This document shows, piece after piece, positions 46,727 through 55,573 of a stretch of DNA of 64,000 nt. Numbering within the stretch: the first letter of the stretch is position 1; each line of letters begins with the position of its first letter. The position numbers and the translations under genes are program-made. The notes under the pieces were generated by a model. That model saw only the letters and a program-made list of their open reading frames with translations. It had not been told where the DNA came from and ran no database searches. This DNA comes from Balneicella halophila (lineage in GTDB: Bacteria; Bacteroidota; Bacteroidia; Bacteroidales; Balneicellaceae), in NCBI RefSeq assembly GCF_003096835.1, contig NZ_QENZ01000004.1:372001-436000 (forward strand), in the 5' to 3' direction.

Positions 46727-46897
46727 ATGAAAAGAAAAACCGTTTTTGCTATCATAGCAGCAACTTTTATTTTTTTTGGATTTGGAATGCTTCATGGCGG
46801 ACCACCTCTTGTGGGGAATATTGGCAGTGTAATGATAGGTTTAGGATGTATCTATCTTATTTATTTGATTTTCGAATCTATGAAAAATGCTGACTAG
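46727..46897 (+). CDS. Small two-helix membrane protein (56 residues)
   Basis: ATG 46727 is directly preceded by AAGGAG (46721-46726), and a TATCTTTA promoter-like element lies at 46703-46710. The product begins MKRKTVFAIIAATFIFFGFG, then has a short loop with HGGPPLVGN, and a second hydrophobic helix ending IYLIYLIFESMKNAD. Two membrane helices with positive N-terminus and no known domain. It sits divergently from the YcbB-like gene and convergently with the peroxidase gene, whose stop is 3 bases away. The composition, start signals and stop placement make it a credible gene; function unknown. Confidence 0.6.
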   Translation: MKRKTVFAIIAATFIFFGFGMLHGGPPLVGNIGSVMIGLGCIYLIYLIFESMKNAD

Positions 46898-46900
46898 TCC

Positions 46901-47479
46901 TTAGCCTTCTATCCAATTAATTATCTCTTCGTCATCAGGTTCAGTTGTTGGAGGAATAACAAATTGAATAAATCCGTTTTCGTCAATAAGATATTTTTGA
47001 AAATTCCAAGCTACTTCGCTATCTGAAACTCCATTTTTTTCTTTCTGGGTTAAAAATTGATAGAGTGGATGCATATCATCTCCTTTTACAGAAATTTTAC
47101 TCATCATGGGGAAAGTAACACCATAGTTTTGTTTACAAAATGTAGCGATTTCCTCATTTGTTCCTGGCTCTTGTGACATGAAGTTATTGGCAGGAAATCC
47201 AATAATGACCAGACCTTTAGCATTATATTTTTGATAAAGTGCTTCAAGCTTTTCATATTGTGGAGTCAATCCACACTTTGATGCTGTATTTACAATCATT
47301 ACCTTTTTTCCCTTCAGGCTTTTCAAATCAAAACTTTCGCCAGATAGCGTTTTTATATTGAAATCCGTATGGTAAATAGACACTCCATCACCATCTTTAA
47401 TGGCTTCAGTATTATTCATTTTTTTACCACATGCTAGTGCGAGCAAACCCAAAATAGTGTAAATAATAATCTTTTTCAT
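46901..47479 (-). CDS. Glutathione peroxidase-family thiol peroxidase, lipoprotein
   Basis: A 192-residue protein. The leader ends LGLLALAC, with Cys17 as the lipobox cysteine, so it is membrane-anchored outside the cytoplasm. The GPx catalytic set is present: Cys69 in NTASKCGLT, Gln103 in FMSQEPG, and Trp158-Asn159 in VAWNF. Cys-type GPx enzymes use thioredoxin-like reductants to remove hydroperoxides. ATG 47479 was chosen because it opens a perfect lipoprotein signal; the in-frame ATG at 47518 would overlap the upstream hexosaminidase. Probably co-transcribed with that gene. Confidence 0.9.
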   Translation of the reverse strand: MKKIIIYTILGLLALACGKKMNNTEAIKDGDGVSIYHTDFNIKTLSGESFDLKSLKGKKVMIVNTASKCGLTPQYEKLEALYQKYNAKGLVIIGFPANNFMSQEPGTNEEIATFCKQNYGVTFPMMSKISVKGDDMHPLYQFLTQKEKNGVSDSEVAWNFQKYLIDENGFIQFVIPPTTEPDDEEIINWIEG

Positions 47480-47504
47480 ATTTTTTAGATTTAGTGTTTT
47501 TATT

Positions 47505-49076
47505 TTATTTCCAATCAATAAGTTTTGTCGGATAATAGTTAATATTCATAGATTTCAAATAGGCTGTTTGGTTGGCCAGTCTTACTCTATAATCTTTCCA
47601 ATTTCTATTTTCCTGTTTTGTCCAAGCCAATTCAGCGATACCTATAACTCTGGGGAATGCCAAATATTCTAATTCTCCTATATTCGTAATTGTTTCTGGC
47701 CATAGCGGAGCTTCAATGCCTAATATGTTATCTATAGGAATCTCAGCGTAGTTCTCTGGAGACCATCTATAGGCAGTGTTTACTGGCACATAGCCTGCCC
47801 AAGTGAGACCGTACTTTGAGTTTTCATCATATTTCATGTCTAAATAGGCTTTTTGTGCAGGTGATAATATCACTTTCATTCCTTTTTCTGCAGCTGTTTG
47901 TGCATTGTTTTTATTTCTCCAAAAATGAACAATAGTATTTTCCCCAATAGTTGCATTGGCTATTTCATCCCAGCCAATCATTATTTTTCCGTGTTTCTGT
48001 ACTATCTTTTCTACCCTGCTAATGAAATAATTATAGTCTTTTTTCTTTGTTACTAAGCTTTCATCACCACCGATATGAATATACGGTCCTGGAGTTAGGC
48101 TAGCCATTTCTCCAATAACGTCATCAATAAATGCATAAACTGTATCTTTTCCACAATCAAAAGTGCTAAACCCTACTTTAGTGCCTGTGTAGGGCTTTAA
48201 TTCTTTCCCGTTTCCATTTAAGAAAGGATAGGAAAGAGATGCTGCATTAGTATGACCCGGCATGTCTATTTCGGGAACAATGGTTATATGTCTTTCCAAT
48301 GCATGGTTTACAATGTCACGATACTGTTCTTGTGTATAAAAACCTCCTGTACCGCCACCAACTTGAGTTTTGCCTCCTATTTCAGTTAATTTTGGCCATG
48401 ATTTTATTTCTATTCTCCAGCCTTGATCATCAGTGAGGTGCAGGTGTAAGGTGTTGAATTTATAATAACTCAATACATCAATGTACTTTTTTACATCCTC
48501 AACACTAAAGAAATGACGAACTACGTCTAACATAGCAGAACGATATTCAAACTGCGGATAATCTGTTATTTCTCCCGTAGGAAGTACCCAAATGCTATAA
48601 TCTGCAATGGTGTCATTACTTTGTTGAGGGATTAACTGGCGAAGTGTTTGAATGCCACGAAAAGCACCAGAAGGTGTTTTTGAAGTGAGTATGATAGAAT
48701 CTTGCAGAATCTTTAATTTATAGGCTTCCTCATTCTCGATAGTAAAATCATTATCTAACTGAATAAGAATCCTTGATTCAAAGTTTTTAGCACTTTCAGG
48801 ATTTACTTTTAGTCTTAGTCCGGTTTTAAAAGTGATTTTTTCTGCAAGAAAATTACCAATATCTTCCATCTCTTTTGTGCCCGCTGTGTATATAGCAGTA
48901 AATTTATCTAGTGGGAAACTGGCATTGGTTGATTTTATTTCTACAGGGTGTGGAATTAACCCCGCCGCTGTTAAAGGAGTAGGTGGCAAGTTCAGATTAC
49001 GTTTTTTAGCACATGAAATAAATGATAGTAATGTGAACAACGTAAGGAAAGCTATTAGTCTTATGTAGGATCTCAT
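47505..49076 (-). CDS. Beta-N-acetylhexosaminidase (GH20), lipoprotein
   Basis: A 523-residue exported glycosidase with a lipobox at FISC (Cys22). It has a GH20b-like N-terminal domain (about 40-170) and a TIM barrel with LHLHLTDDQGWRIE (210-223), EIDMPGH (269-275) and the catalytic pair Asp338-Glu339 in HIGGDES. It releases terminal GlcNAc or GalNAc from chitin oligomers, host glycans or peptidoglycan fragments by substrate-assisted catalysis. A perfect promoter lies 28 bases upstream. Confidence 0.94.
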   Translation of the reverse strand: MRSYIRLIAFLTLFTLLSFISCAKKRNLNLPPTPLTAAGLIPHPVEIKSTNASFPLDKFTAIYTAGTKEMEDIGNFLAEKITFKTGLRLKVNPESAKNFESRILIQLDNDFTIENEEAYKLKILQDSIILTSKTPSGAFRGIQTLRQLIPQQSNDTIADYSIWVLPTGEITDYPQFEYRSAMLDVVRHFFSVEDVKKYIDVLSYYKFNTLHLHLTDDQGWRIEIKSWPKLTEIGGKTQVGGGTGGFYTQEQYRDIVNHALERHITIVPEIDMPGHTNAASLSYPFLNGNGKELKPYTGTKVGFSTFDCGKDTVYAFIDDVIGEMASLTPGPYIHIGGDESLVTKKKDYNYFISRVEKIVQKHGKIMIGWDEIANATIGENTIVHFWRNKNNAQTAAEKGMKVILSPAQKAYLDMKYDENSKYGLTWAGYVPVNTAYRWSPENYAEIPIDNILGIEAPLWPETITNIGELEYLAFPRVIGIAELAWTKQENRNWKDYRVRLANQTAYLKSMNINYYPTKLIDWK

Positions 49077-49104
49077 TTATTCAGTAATTAGTTATATGAA
49101 TTAT

Positions 49105-49112
49105 CAAAGATA
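49105..49112 (-). promoter_or_regulatory. Promoter -7 element TATCTTTG for the hexosaminidase gene
   Basis: A perfect TATCTTTG on the minus strand, 28 bases ahead of the ATG at 49076. Confidence 0.65.
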
Positions 49113-49188
49113 CATAATATTCTAAAAGCACGATGTGTCGATAGTATCAAGCGACACCATTGTAGATGAATGTTGAGGATTTATGAAA

Positions 49189-49218
49189 AGCAAAAGAGCC
49201 TGCCGAAGCAAGCTCTTT
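49189..49218 (-). terminator. Rho-independent terminator of the serine operon, UUCG tetraloop
   Basis: On the minus strand AAAGAGCTTGC and GCAGGCTCTTT form an 11-bp stem closed by a TTCG loop and followed by TTTTGCTTTT. It lies 24 bases after the DUF1015 gene stop. Confidence 0.88.
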
Positions 49219-49241
49219 AGTATAGTATGAAATCTTAGTTC

Positions 49242-50489
49242 TTAGAGTTTGTGAATTACCAGTCCAGAGCGAAGTTTTGGTTCAAACCAAGTAGTTTTTG
49301 GAGGCATTATGTTGCCAGTGTCCGCGATATCAATCAATTGTTGCATTGATACTGGGTGCAAAGCAAATGCTACTTCCATCTCACCGCTATCAACACGACG
49401 TTTTAACTCCTCAAGACCACGAATACCACCTACAAAGTCGATACGAGTACTTGTACGTAAATCTTTAATTCCTAGAATTTCGTCCAATACGTAGTTAGAA
49501 AGTACAGTTACGTCAAGCGCTTTTATTGGGTCATTATCATCGTAAGTACCTTCTTTCGCTTGCATACTGTACCATTCGCCATCTATATACATACTGAATT
49601 CATGAAGTTTGCTTGGTTTGTAAACTTCTTTTCCTTCATTTTTTACTTCAAAGTGTTCTTCAACTCTCTCTAGGAATTCTTCTTTGGTCAATCCATTCAA
49701 ATCTTTTACTACACGGTTGTAATCAATGATTTGCAGTTGATTATCTGGGAAATGTACAGCCATAAAATAGTTGTAATCCTCGTCTCCTGTATGGTTTGGA
49801 TTTTTTGCTGCATATTCTTTTCCAATACGTGCCGCGGCTGCTGTACGGTGATGACCATCAGCAACGTAAGTGTAAGGAACTTTAGTAGCAAACAATTCCT
49901 CTAGACGTTTGTTCATAGTTTTGTCATGAACAGGCCAAAAATGATGTCCGAATCCGTCCTCTGCAGTAAAATCATATTCAGGCTCTTCAGTATCTACGAT
50001 GCTTTGAACGATTTCATCAATTTCAGGAACAGCTTTGTATGAGAAGAAAACAGGCTCTATATTCGCATTTACATAGCGAGTTAAAACCATGCGGTCTTCT
50101 TCTTTGTCAGGGCGAGTAAGCTCATGCTTTTTGATGATTCCGTCTTCGTAATCTTGACAAGCAGCACATCCCACAATACCATATTGTGTTACGCCATTCA
50201 TTGTTTGTGCATAGATGTAAAAACGAGCTTCCTCATCTTGTTTTAGAAATCCTTTATTTTGAAATTCTTTGAAATTTTCAACAGCTTTTTCATAGACCTC
50301 TTCAGAGTGAATGTCTGTTCCTTTAGGAAGATCAATCTCAGCACGTGTTACGTGTAGTAGAGATTCCTCTTTACCTTTAGCCATTTCAGCTGCTTCTTCA
50401 CTATTCATTACGTCATAAGGCAGACATGCCAAAGTCTCTGCGATCTCTTTTGGTGGGCGTAGGCCCTTGAAAGGTTTTACTATTGCCAT
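49242..50489 (-). CDS. DUF1015 family protein, third gene of the serine operon
   Basis: A 415-residue cytosolic protein of the DUF1015 family. The start IVKPFKGLRPPKEIAETLAC then PYDVM and the central YVADGHHRTAAA (about 211-222) are its hallmark; the ADGHHR motif resembles that of ParB/sulfiredoxin-fold proteins. The function is not established to my knowledge. It lies 26 bases downstream of serA and shares a terminator, so the cell co-expresses it with phosphoserine synthesis. A nucleotide-dependent step on serine or phosphoserine is a reasonable hypothesis only. Confidence 0.85.
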   Translation of the reverse strand: MAIVKPFKGLRPPKEIAETLACLPYDVMNSEEAAEMAKGKEESLLHVTRAEIDLPKGTDIHSEEVYEKAVENFKEFQNKGFLKQDEEARFYIYAQTMNGVTQYGIVGCAACQDYEDGIIKKHELTRPDKEEDRMVLTRYVNANIEPVFFSYKAVPEIDEIVQSIVDTEEPEYDFTAEDGFGHHFWPVHDKTMNKRLEELFATKVPYTYVADGHHRTAAAARIGKEYAAKNPNHTGDEDYNYFMAVHFPDNQLQIIDYNRVVKDLNGLTKEEFLERVEEHFEVKNEGKEVYKPSKLHEFSMYIDGEWYSMQAKEGTYDDNDPIKALDVTVLSNYVLDEILGIKDLRTSTRIDFVGGIRGLEELKRRVDSGEMEVAFALHPVSMQQLIDIADTGNIMPPKTTWFEPKLRSGLVIHKL

Positions 50490-50515
50490 CGTGTTATAAT
50501 TAATTTATCAATATT

Positions 50516-51439
50516 TTATTTATTTACTCTAAATGTTTCGTCTCCATCTTTCAAATAACCGATGATTTGTTTAGCTGCTGCCAAACCTGCATTTACATTT
50601 GCTTCACCTGTTTGAGCACCCATTTTCTTAGGAGTGAAAAATACGCGTCCTTCAAATTCCTTTTTCAATTCTTCTGCATTATCTGGTGCGATGTCTGAAA
50701 TATAAGAGAAGTCAGGACGGTTACGTAAAATCTTCTCTAAATCCTCTTCATGTATTACTTCTTTACGCGCAGTGTTTATTAATGTTCCTCCTTTAGGCAT
50801 TAGGCTGGTAAGCGTGTAGTTAATAGAGTTTATAGTTGCTGGTAGAGCAGGTATATGTAAAGAAACATACTCACAGTTGCTATATAAATCTTCGACTTTT
50901 TCAACAGCTTTTACACCATCAGCTTCGATATCTTTTGCATCTACAAATGGGTCAAATGCACAAACTTCCATACCAAAACCTTTTGCAATACGTGCTACGT
51001 TTTTACCTACGTTGCCATAAGCTTGAATACCTAAACGTTTGCCTTTAAGCTCAGTTCCCGGTTTTCCATTAAATTGGTTGCGTGCACCGTAAACCATCAT
51101 TCCTAAAACCAATTCTGCTACTGCATTCGCATTTTGTCCTGGGGTATTCATCACTACGATACCTCTTTCTTTTGTGGTTTCAAGGTCAACATTATCAAAA
51201 CCAGCACCTGCACGAACTACAATCTTTAACTCAGGAGCTGCATTTACTACCTCTAGAGTGATTTTATCAGAGCGTACAATTAATGCTGTGGCATCTTTTA
51301 CTGCGTCTAAAAGTTCAGATTTATCTGTGTATTTTTCTAAAAGAGCAAATTCATATCCTGCTTCTTCTGTCAATTTTTTGATACCTTCGATTGCTGCTGG
51401 AGCAAAAGGTTTTTCTGTTGCTACTAATATTTTTGCCAT
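50516..51439 (-). CDS. serA: D-3-phosphoglycerate dehydrogenase, short type III
   Basis: SerA oxidises 3-phosphoglycerate, the first step to serine. This 307-residue form has only the substrate and NAD domains and no ACT or ASB regulatory domain. The nucleotide loop is GIQAYGNVGKNVA (137-149), and NTPGQNANAVAEL (98-110) and INTARKE (221-227) are present. The usual catalytic histidine of TPHxGA is absent: the sequence reads TPKKMGAQT with Lys271-Lys272. Lysine catalysis is known for type III enzymes such as that of Entamoeba. It lies between serC and the DUF1015 gene. Confidence 0.92.
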   Translation of the reverse strand: MAKILVATEKPFAPAAIEGIKKLTEEAGYEFALLEKYTDKSELLDAVKDATALIVRSDKITLEVVNAAPELKIVVRAGAGFDNVDLETTKERGIVVMNTPGQNANAVAELVLGMMVYGARNQFNGKPGTELKGKRLGIQAYGNVGKNVARIAKGFGMEVCAFDPFVDAKDIEADGVKAVEKVEDLYSNCEYVSLHIPALPATINSINYTLTSLMPKGGTLINTARKEVIHEEDLEKILRNRPDFSYISDIAPDNAEELKKEFEGRVFFTPKKMGAQTGEANVNAGLAAAKQIIGYLKDGDETFRVNK

Positions 51440-51507
51440 GATATTTTTATTTATAAGTTTATAAGTGTGTTAATTCATTTGCTACTGATGGAGAGTTCCA
51501 ACTAATG

Positions 51508-51551
51508 AAAATCTCACAACCGATAATCTTTGATTATAAATTGTGAGATTT
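51508..51551. repeat. Inverted repeat between serC and serA
   Basis: AATCTCACAA (51510-51519) pairs with TTGTGAGATT (51541-51550) around a 21-base loop. T content on the minus strand after the stem is low, so it is a weak terminator or processing site between the two serine genes. Confidence 0.4.
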
Positions 51552-51592
51552 CTATATTTAGCAAAATTGATTACTCATATTTTAATGACGTA

Positions 51593-52663
51593 TTAATGCT
51601 TTGCTTCAAATTCTTTCATGCAGTCAACTAAAGCTATTACACTTGCTTTTGGTAAAGCATTGTAAGTAGATGCACGGAAACCACCAACCGAACGGTGTCC
51701 TTTAAGGCCTGACATACCGTGTAAAGTTGCAAAATCGAAGAAGTCTTTTTCAAGCTCTTTGTATTCATCATTCATTATGAAACAGATATTCATTAATGAA
51801 CGATCTTCTTTTAACTCAACTGTAGGACGGAATAATTTATTGCGTTCAATCTCATCATACAAGATTGCTGCTTTTTCTTCGTTTATCTTTTGCATTTCAC
51901 CAACACCACCCATAGCTTTAATCCACTTTAAAGTCATCAAAGCAGCATAAACTGGTACTACTGGCGGTGTATTGAACATTGAGTCCTTAGCGATGTGTGT
52001 ACGGTAATCAACCATAGTAGGCAACTCACGAGAAACTTTGCCTAAAGCATCTTCTTTTACAATCACGAAAGTTACACCAGCAGGAGCTAGGTTCTTTTGA
52101 GCGCCACCATAAATTAAATCATATTTAGAAACGTCAACAGGACGAGAGAAAATATCAGAAGACATATCAGCTACCAATGGTACACCATAGTCTTTATCTT
52201 CTTTAATTTCTGTACCGTAAATAGTATTGTTTGTAGTTATGTGGAAATAATCAACATCTTGAGGTACTTCGAAGTTCTTAGGGATGTAGTTGTACATTTT
52301 ATCTTTTGATGAAGCAACTTCAACCACTTCTCCGAACAATTTTGCTTCTTTCATGGCTTTGTTTGCCCAAGCTCCGGTATTTAAGTATGCTGATTTTTTC
52401 TCCATTAAATTATATGGGATGTGGAAGAATTGTGTACTCGCACCTCCACCTAAAAATAACACTTGGTAACCATCAGGAATATCCAATAATATCTTGAACA
52501 TTTCTCTAGCTTCATTCATCACAGCAACGAACTCCTTACTACGGTGTGATACTTCCATCAAAGATAAACCAGTATCAGCAAAATTAATTAACGCAGCTGC
52601 AGTGTTTTTTACTGTGTCCTGTGGCAAGATAGATGGTCCCGCCGAATAGTTATGTGTTTTCAT
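51593..52663 (-). CDS. serC: Phosphoserine aminotransferase
   Basis: SerC transaminates 3-phosphohydroxypyruvate with glutamate and also serves pyridoxal phosphate synthesis. The 356-residue fold-type I enzyme begins [10 protein letters not shown], has [10 protein letters not shown] (cofactor phosphate site, about 70-79), [11 protein letters not shown], and the PLP lysine in [11 protein letters not shown] (Lys190). It leads the serC-serA-DUF1015 cluster; no serB is adjacent. Confidence 0.96.
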   Translation of the reverse strand: MKTHNYSAGPSILPQDTVKNTAAALINFADTGLSLMEVSHRSKEFVAVMNEAREMFKILLDIPDGYQVLFLGGGASTQFFHIPYNLMEKKSAYLNTGAWANKAMKEAKLFGEVVEVASSKDKMYNYIPKNFEVPQDVDYFHITTNNTIYGTEIKEDKDYGVPLVADMSSDIFSRPVDVSKYDLIYGGAQKNLAPAGVTFVIVKEDALGKVSRELPTMVDYRTHIAKDSMFNTPPVVPVYAALMTLKWIKAMGGVGEMQKINEEKAAILYDEIERNKLFRPTVELKEDRSLMNICFIMNDEYKELEKDFFDFATLHGMSGLKGHRSVGGFRASTYNALPKASVIALVDCMKEFEAKH

Positions 52664-53060
52664 AATTACAAAAAATATTATTTAATAATGATAAAATTTC
52701 AGAACAAAGTTGCAAAGAAAAGATGACATATCCATACAATAATTACGGTGTTTTACAACAACTTTAATGTTTTATAGTTATTTTGTTGAAAATAAGTAGG
52801 TTACAGAGATGTTTCTCACTCTTTTTCACTATTAATATTCACTATTTTTTAAGAATAATATAAACACTAATTTACGCAAAGGTTTTCGTAAAAAACGTTG
52901 CTATCGCTTGTCTATCTAAAATACGCCCTATTGCTATAATTTCGAATATTTTTATAGGTTTTGATGAATTTTTTGAACATTGCATAACAATAACCGTATC
53001 TTTGCGACTAGTAATAATGATGATAGAGATTATTTAGCTAAATATTTAATAAAAAAAATA
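52664..53060. other. Divergent intergenic region between serC and the M13 peptidase
   Basis: About 400 AT-rich bases without a gene. The right end holds the M13 promoter (52972-53004). The serC promoter is not clear; a TTTTCTTTG stretch on the minus strand near 52729-52737 is the nearest candidate. No other structure was seen. Confidence 0.6.
52972..53004 (+). promoter_or_regulatory. Full promoter (TTTG -33, TATCTTTG -7) for the M13 peptidase
   Basis: TTTG at 52972-52975 and TATCTTTG at 52997-53004 are separated by 21 bases, the spacing of Bacteroidota housekeeping promoters. It lies 56 bases before ATG 53061 and excludes the longer frame from 52980. Confidence 0.7.
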
Positions 53061-55109
53061 ATGAAAAAATTTATGGTATTTGCAGGAGTCATAGCCTTAT
53101 TGGGGTTATCGTCCTGTAAGCAAGAAAAACAAGAAGACATGGAAACACACGGTATTCAATTAGCCTATATGGATACAACAGTGAGTCCAAAAGAGGACTT
53201 TTTTAAGTTTGTAAATGGAAATTGGTTAGCAAACAATAAGATTCCTGATGATAGGGGAACTTGGGGTAGTTTTGATGAGTTGCGTAAAATGAATGACAGT
53301 GCTACATTAAAAGTACTAAGAGACGCTATAGAAAGCGGTGAGTATAAAGAAGGCAGTGATGAATATAAAGCAATGGTGTTTTTCAATACTGCAATGGACA
53401 CTACCGCCATCAATGAAAAAGGGACAATACCTCTAAAGCCTTATCTTGAAAAGGTAGAGGAAATTCAAAATACTACTGACCTCCAAGAGTTTCTTGCTGA
53501 AATGTCTCCCTATGGCATGGAGCAATTATTCGGTTATGCAGTATTTTCTGGGTTAAGCAAAAGTGACACAAATGTAGCTTACATTGCTGAGGCACGTTTA
53601 GGATTACCAGATAGAAGCTACTACGTAGATGAAGATGCAGATACTAAAGAAAAGCGTGATGCCTATGTGAAACATATTGAGCGTATGCTTACTATAGTAG
53701 GTATAGAAGATGCTGAAGCGAAAGCTGACCGTATTATGAAATTAGAAACTCAGTTGGCAACAGCAATGCTTACTAAGGAAGAGTCTCGTAATATGAACAA
53801 CTTCAACAATCCTATGACAGTAGCTGAGCTGCAAAAACTTACTCCGGCTATTGATTGGAAGAAATACCTTGCAGATTTAAATACAGGAGAGATTGACACT
53901 ATAACAGTCATGCAACCTGAGTACATGAAAGAAGTGCAGAAAGTATTGACTAAAGTGCCTATGAGTACTATTAAGGAGCTTCTTACTTGGAATATTATCA
54001 ATAGTGGTGCAGGAATGTTAGGAGAGGAGCTGGAAAAAGCTAATTTTGACTTTTATACAACTACTCTTACCGGTGTAAAGAAAATGCGTCCACGTGAGGA
54101 GCGTATGCTCTCTATGACAAACCGTGTGCTTGGCGAGGCTGTTGGTAAGCTCTATGTGGCAGAGGTATTCCCTCCAGAAGCCAAAGAAAAAGCTAAGGAG
54201 TTGGTTGATAATATCATGAAAGCTTACAGCAATCGTATCAAAAATCTATCTTGGATGTCTGATGATACCAAAAAGATGGCGCAAAAGAAACTGGATAAAA
54301 TGATGGTGCAAATCGGTTATCCTGATAAATGGAAAGATTATTCTTCACTTGTGATCAACAACTTCAAAAATGGCGGATCTTTCTTTCAGAATGTGTTGAA
54401 TGCTCGTCAATGGAATTTTGAAGATGCTAAGTCAAAATTAGGAGAACCTGTTGACCGTGAGGAGTGGGGTATGGCACCACAAACAGTAAATGCATATTTC
54501 CACCCATTGTATAATAAGATTGTATTCCCTGCAGCTATTTTACAGCCTCCATTTCATGATTATAAAGCTGATGCTGCTGTAAACTATGGTGGTATTGGTG
54601 CTGTAATAGGTCACGAGATTTCACACTGTTTTGATGATTCAGGAGCACGTTTTGATGAAAATGGAAACTTGAATAACTGGTGGACAGATGAGGACAATGA
54701 GAAATTTGGAAAATTAGGAGATAAATTAGTCGCTCAGTTTGATGCCGTGAAACCTTATGAAGACGTAAACTTGAATGGTCGCTTTACTTTAGGTGAAAAT
54801 ATTGGTGACTTAGGTGGTGTAAATGCTGCTTTCGAAGGTTTACAGATGCACTTAGAGGATAATGGTCGTCCAGAGAAAATCGATGGCTACACTCCAGAGC
54901 AACGTTTCTTTATCTCATGGGCTACTGTATGGCGTACTATGATGCGTGAAGATGCAATGCGCAACAAGATTAAGACTGACCCCCACTCTCCAGGAATGTA
55001 CCGTGCAACCATGCCTATCCAAAACATGGATGAGTTCCACGAAGCATTCAATATCGAAGAAGGAAATGCGATGTATATAAAGCCAGAAAACCGAGTGAAA
55101 ATTTGGTAA
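53061..55109 (+). CDS. M13 (neprilysin/PepO) family zinc metallopeptidase, lipoprotein
   Basis: A 682-residue peptidase. The lipoprotein signal ends LLGLSSC (Cys18). The family start KEDFFKFVNGNWL follows shortly after. The zinc site is GHEISH (His518, Glu519, His522) with the third ligand Glu579 in GENIGDLGG. The C-terminus has the usual AFNIEEGNAMY then KPENRVKIW. It degrades peptides outside the cytoplasm. ATG 53061 opens a proper signal peptide. Monocistronic, with its own promoter and terminator. Confidence 0.95.
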   Translation: MKKFMVFAGVIALLGLSSCKQEKQEDMETHGIQLAYMDTTVSPKEDFFKFVNGNWLANNKIPDDRGTWGSFDELRKMNDSATLKVLRDAIESGEYKEGSDEYKAMVFFNTAMDTTAINEKGTIPLKPYLEKVEEIQNTTDLQEFLAEMSPYGMEQLFGYAVFSGLSKSDTNVAYIAEARLGLPDRSYYVDEDADTKEKRDAYVKHIERMLTIVGIEDAEAKADRIMKLETQLATAMLTKEESRNMNNFNNPMTVAELQKLTPAIDWKKYLADLNTGEIDTITVMQPEYMKEVQKVLTKVPMSTIKELLTWNIINSGAGMLGEELEKANFDFYTTTLTGVKKMRPREERMLSMTNRVLGEAVGKLYVAEVFPPEAKEKAKELVDNIMKAYSNRIKNLSWMSDDTKKMAQKKLDKMMVQIGYPDKWKDYSSLVINNFKNGGSFFQNVLNARQWNFEDAKSKLGEPVDREEWGMAPQTVNAYFHPLYNKIVFPAAILQPPFHDYKADAAVNYGGIGAVIGHEISHCFDDSGARFDENGNLNNWWTDEDNEKFGKLGDKLVAQFDAVKPYEDVNLNGRFTLGENIGDLGGVNAAFEGLQMHLEDNGRPEKIDGYTPEQRFFISWATVWRTMMREDAMRNKIKTDPHSPGMYRATMPIQNMDEFHEAFNIEEGNAMYIKPENRVKIW

Positions 55110-55131
55110 GCTGATTTGTTAAAACATTATA

Positions 55132-55163
55132 AAAGCCCTGCTCGGTTAGAGTGGGGCTTTTTT
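55132..55163 (+). terminator. Rho-independent terminator after the M13 gene
   Basis: AAAGCCCTGCTC (55132-55143) pairs with GAGTGGGGCTTT (55149-55160), including two G-U pairs, around GGTTA, then continues into T. Confidence 0.85.
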
Positions 55164-55196
55164 ATTGTCTGCAAGTTGTATTAGAAAAATATTGAC

Positions 55197-55463
55197 CTAT
55201 AAAGTCATAACACCTTTTATGCTGTTTACTTCGTTTGTGATATCTACAATTTGTTTAGCAGAGGTCATAAAAGCGATACAAGTGATGGCAATATATTTGC
55301 CGTTCTTGCTCAATTTCGCTGTTGTTTTCTCGCTTTTAGGCAATATTTCCTTAATCTTTGCGACGATAGCATCATCATTAGGAGCTACAAATTTAAACAT
55401 ATAGCGTAATGGCCATTCTTTATTTTCTTCTAACAATTTGAGAAGTTTATTTTCAGTGTTCAT
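55197..55463 (-). CDS. DUF493 (YbeD-like) family protein
   Basis: An 88-residue cytosolic ACT-like protein, with PLRYMFKFVAPND near the start and the conserved core TTAKLSKNGKYIAITCIA, followed by the I/V-rich C-terminal strand. YbeD-type proteins are small and conserved, sometimes placed near lipoyl transfer genes, with no defined activity. ATG 55463 was chosen because a perfect promoter (55485-55492) lies between it and the next in-frame ATG at 55487. Confidence 0.8.
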   Translation of the reverse strand: MNTENKLLKLLEENKEWPLRYMFKFVAPNDDAIVAKIKEILPKSEKTTAKLSKNGKYIAITCIAFMTSAKQIVDITNEVNSIKGVMTL

Positions 55464-55484
55464 ATATTTATGACTTCTTTTTTG

Positions 55485-55492
55485 CAAAGATA
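55485..55492 (-). promoter_or_regulatory. Promoter -7 element TATCTTTG for the DUF493 gene
   Basis: A perfect TATCTTTG on the minus strand, 21 bases ahead of ATG 55463. Confidence 0.65.
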
Positions 55493-55543
55493 CAAAGATT
55501 AGAATAGAATGATTTTTTACTTCATCTGTTACATTTCTTTTCT

Positions 55544-55551
55544 TACATTTG
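55544..55551 (+). promoter_or_regulatory. Promoter -7 element TACATTTG for the tandem kinase genes
   Basis: TACATTTG ends 22 bases before ATG 55574 and would drive both kinase genes. Confidence 0.6.
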
Positions 55552-55573
55552 TGGATAGATAATAAAACTACTT

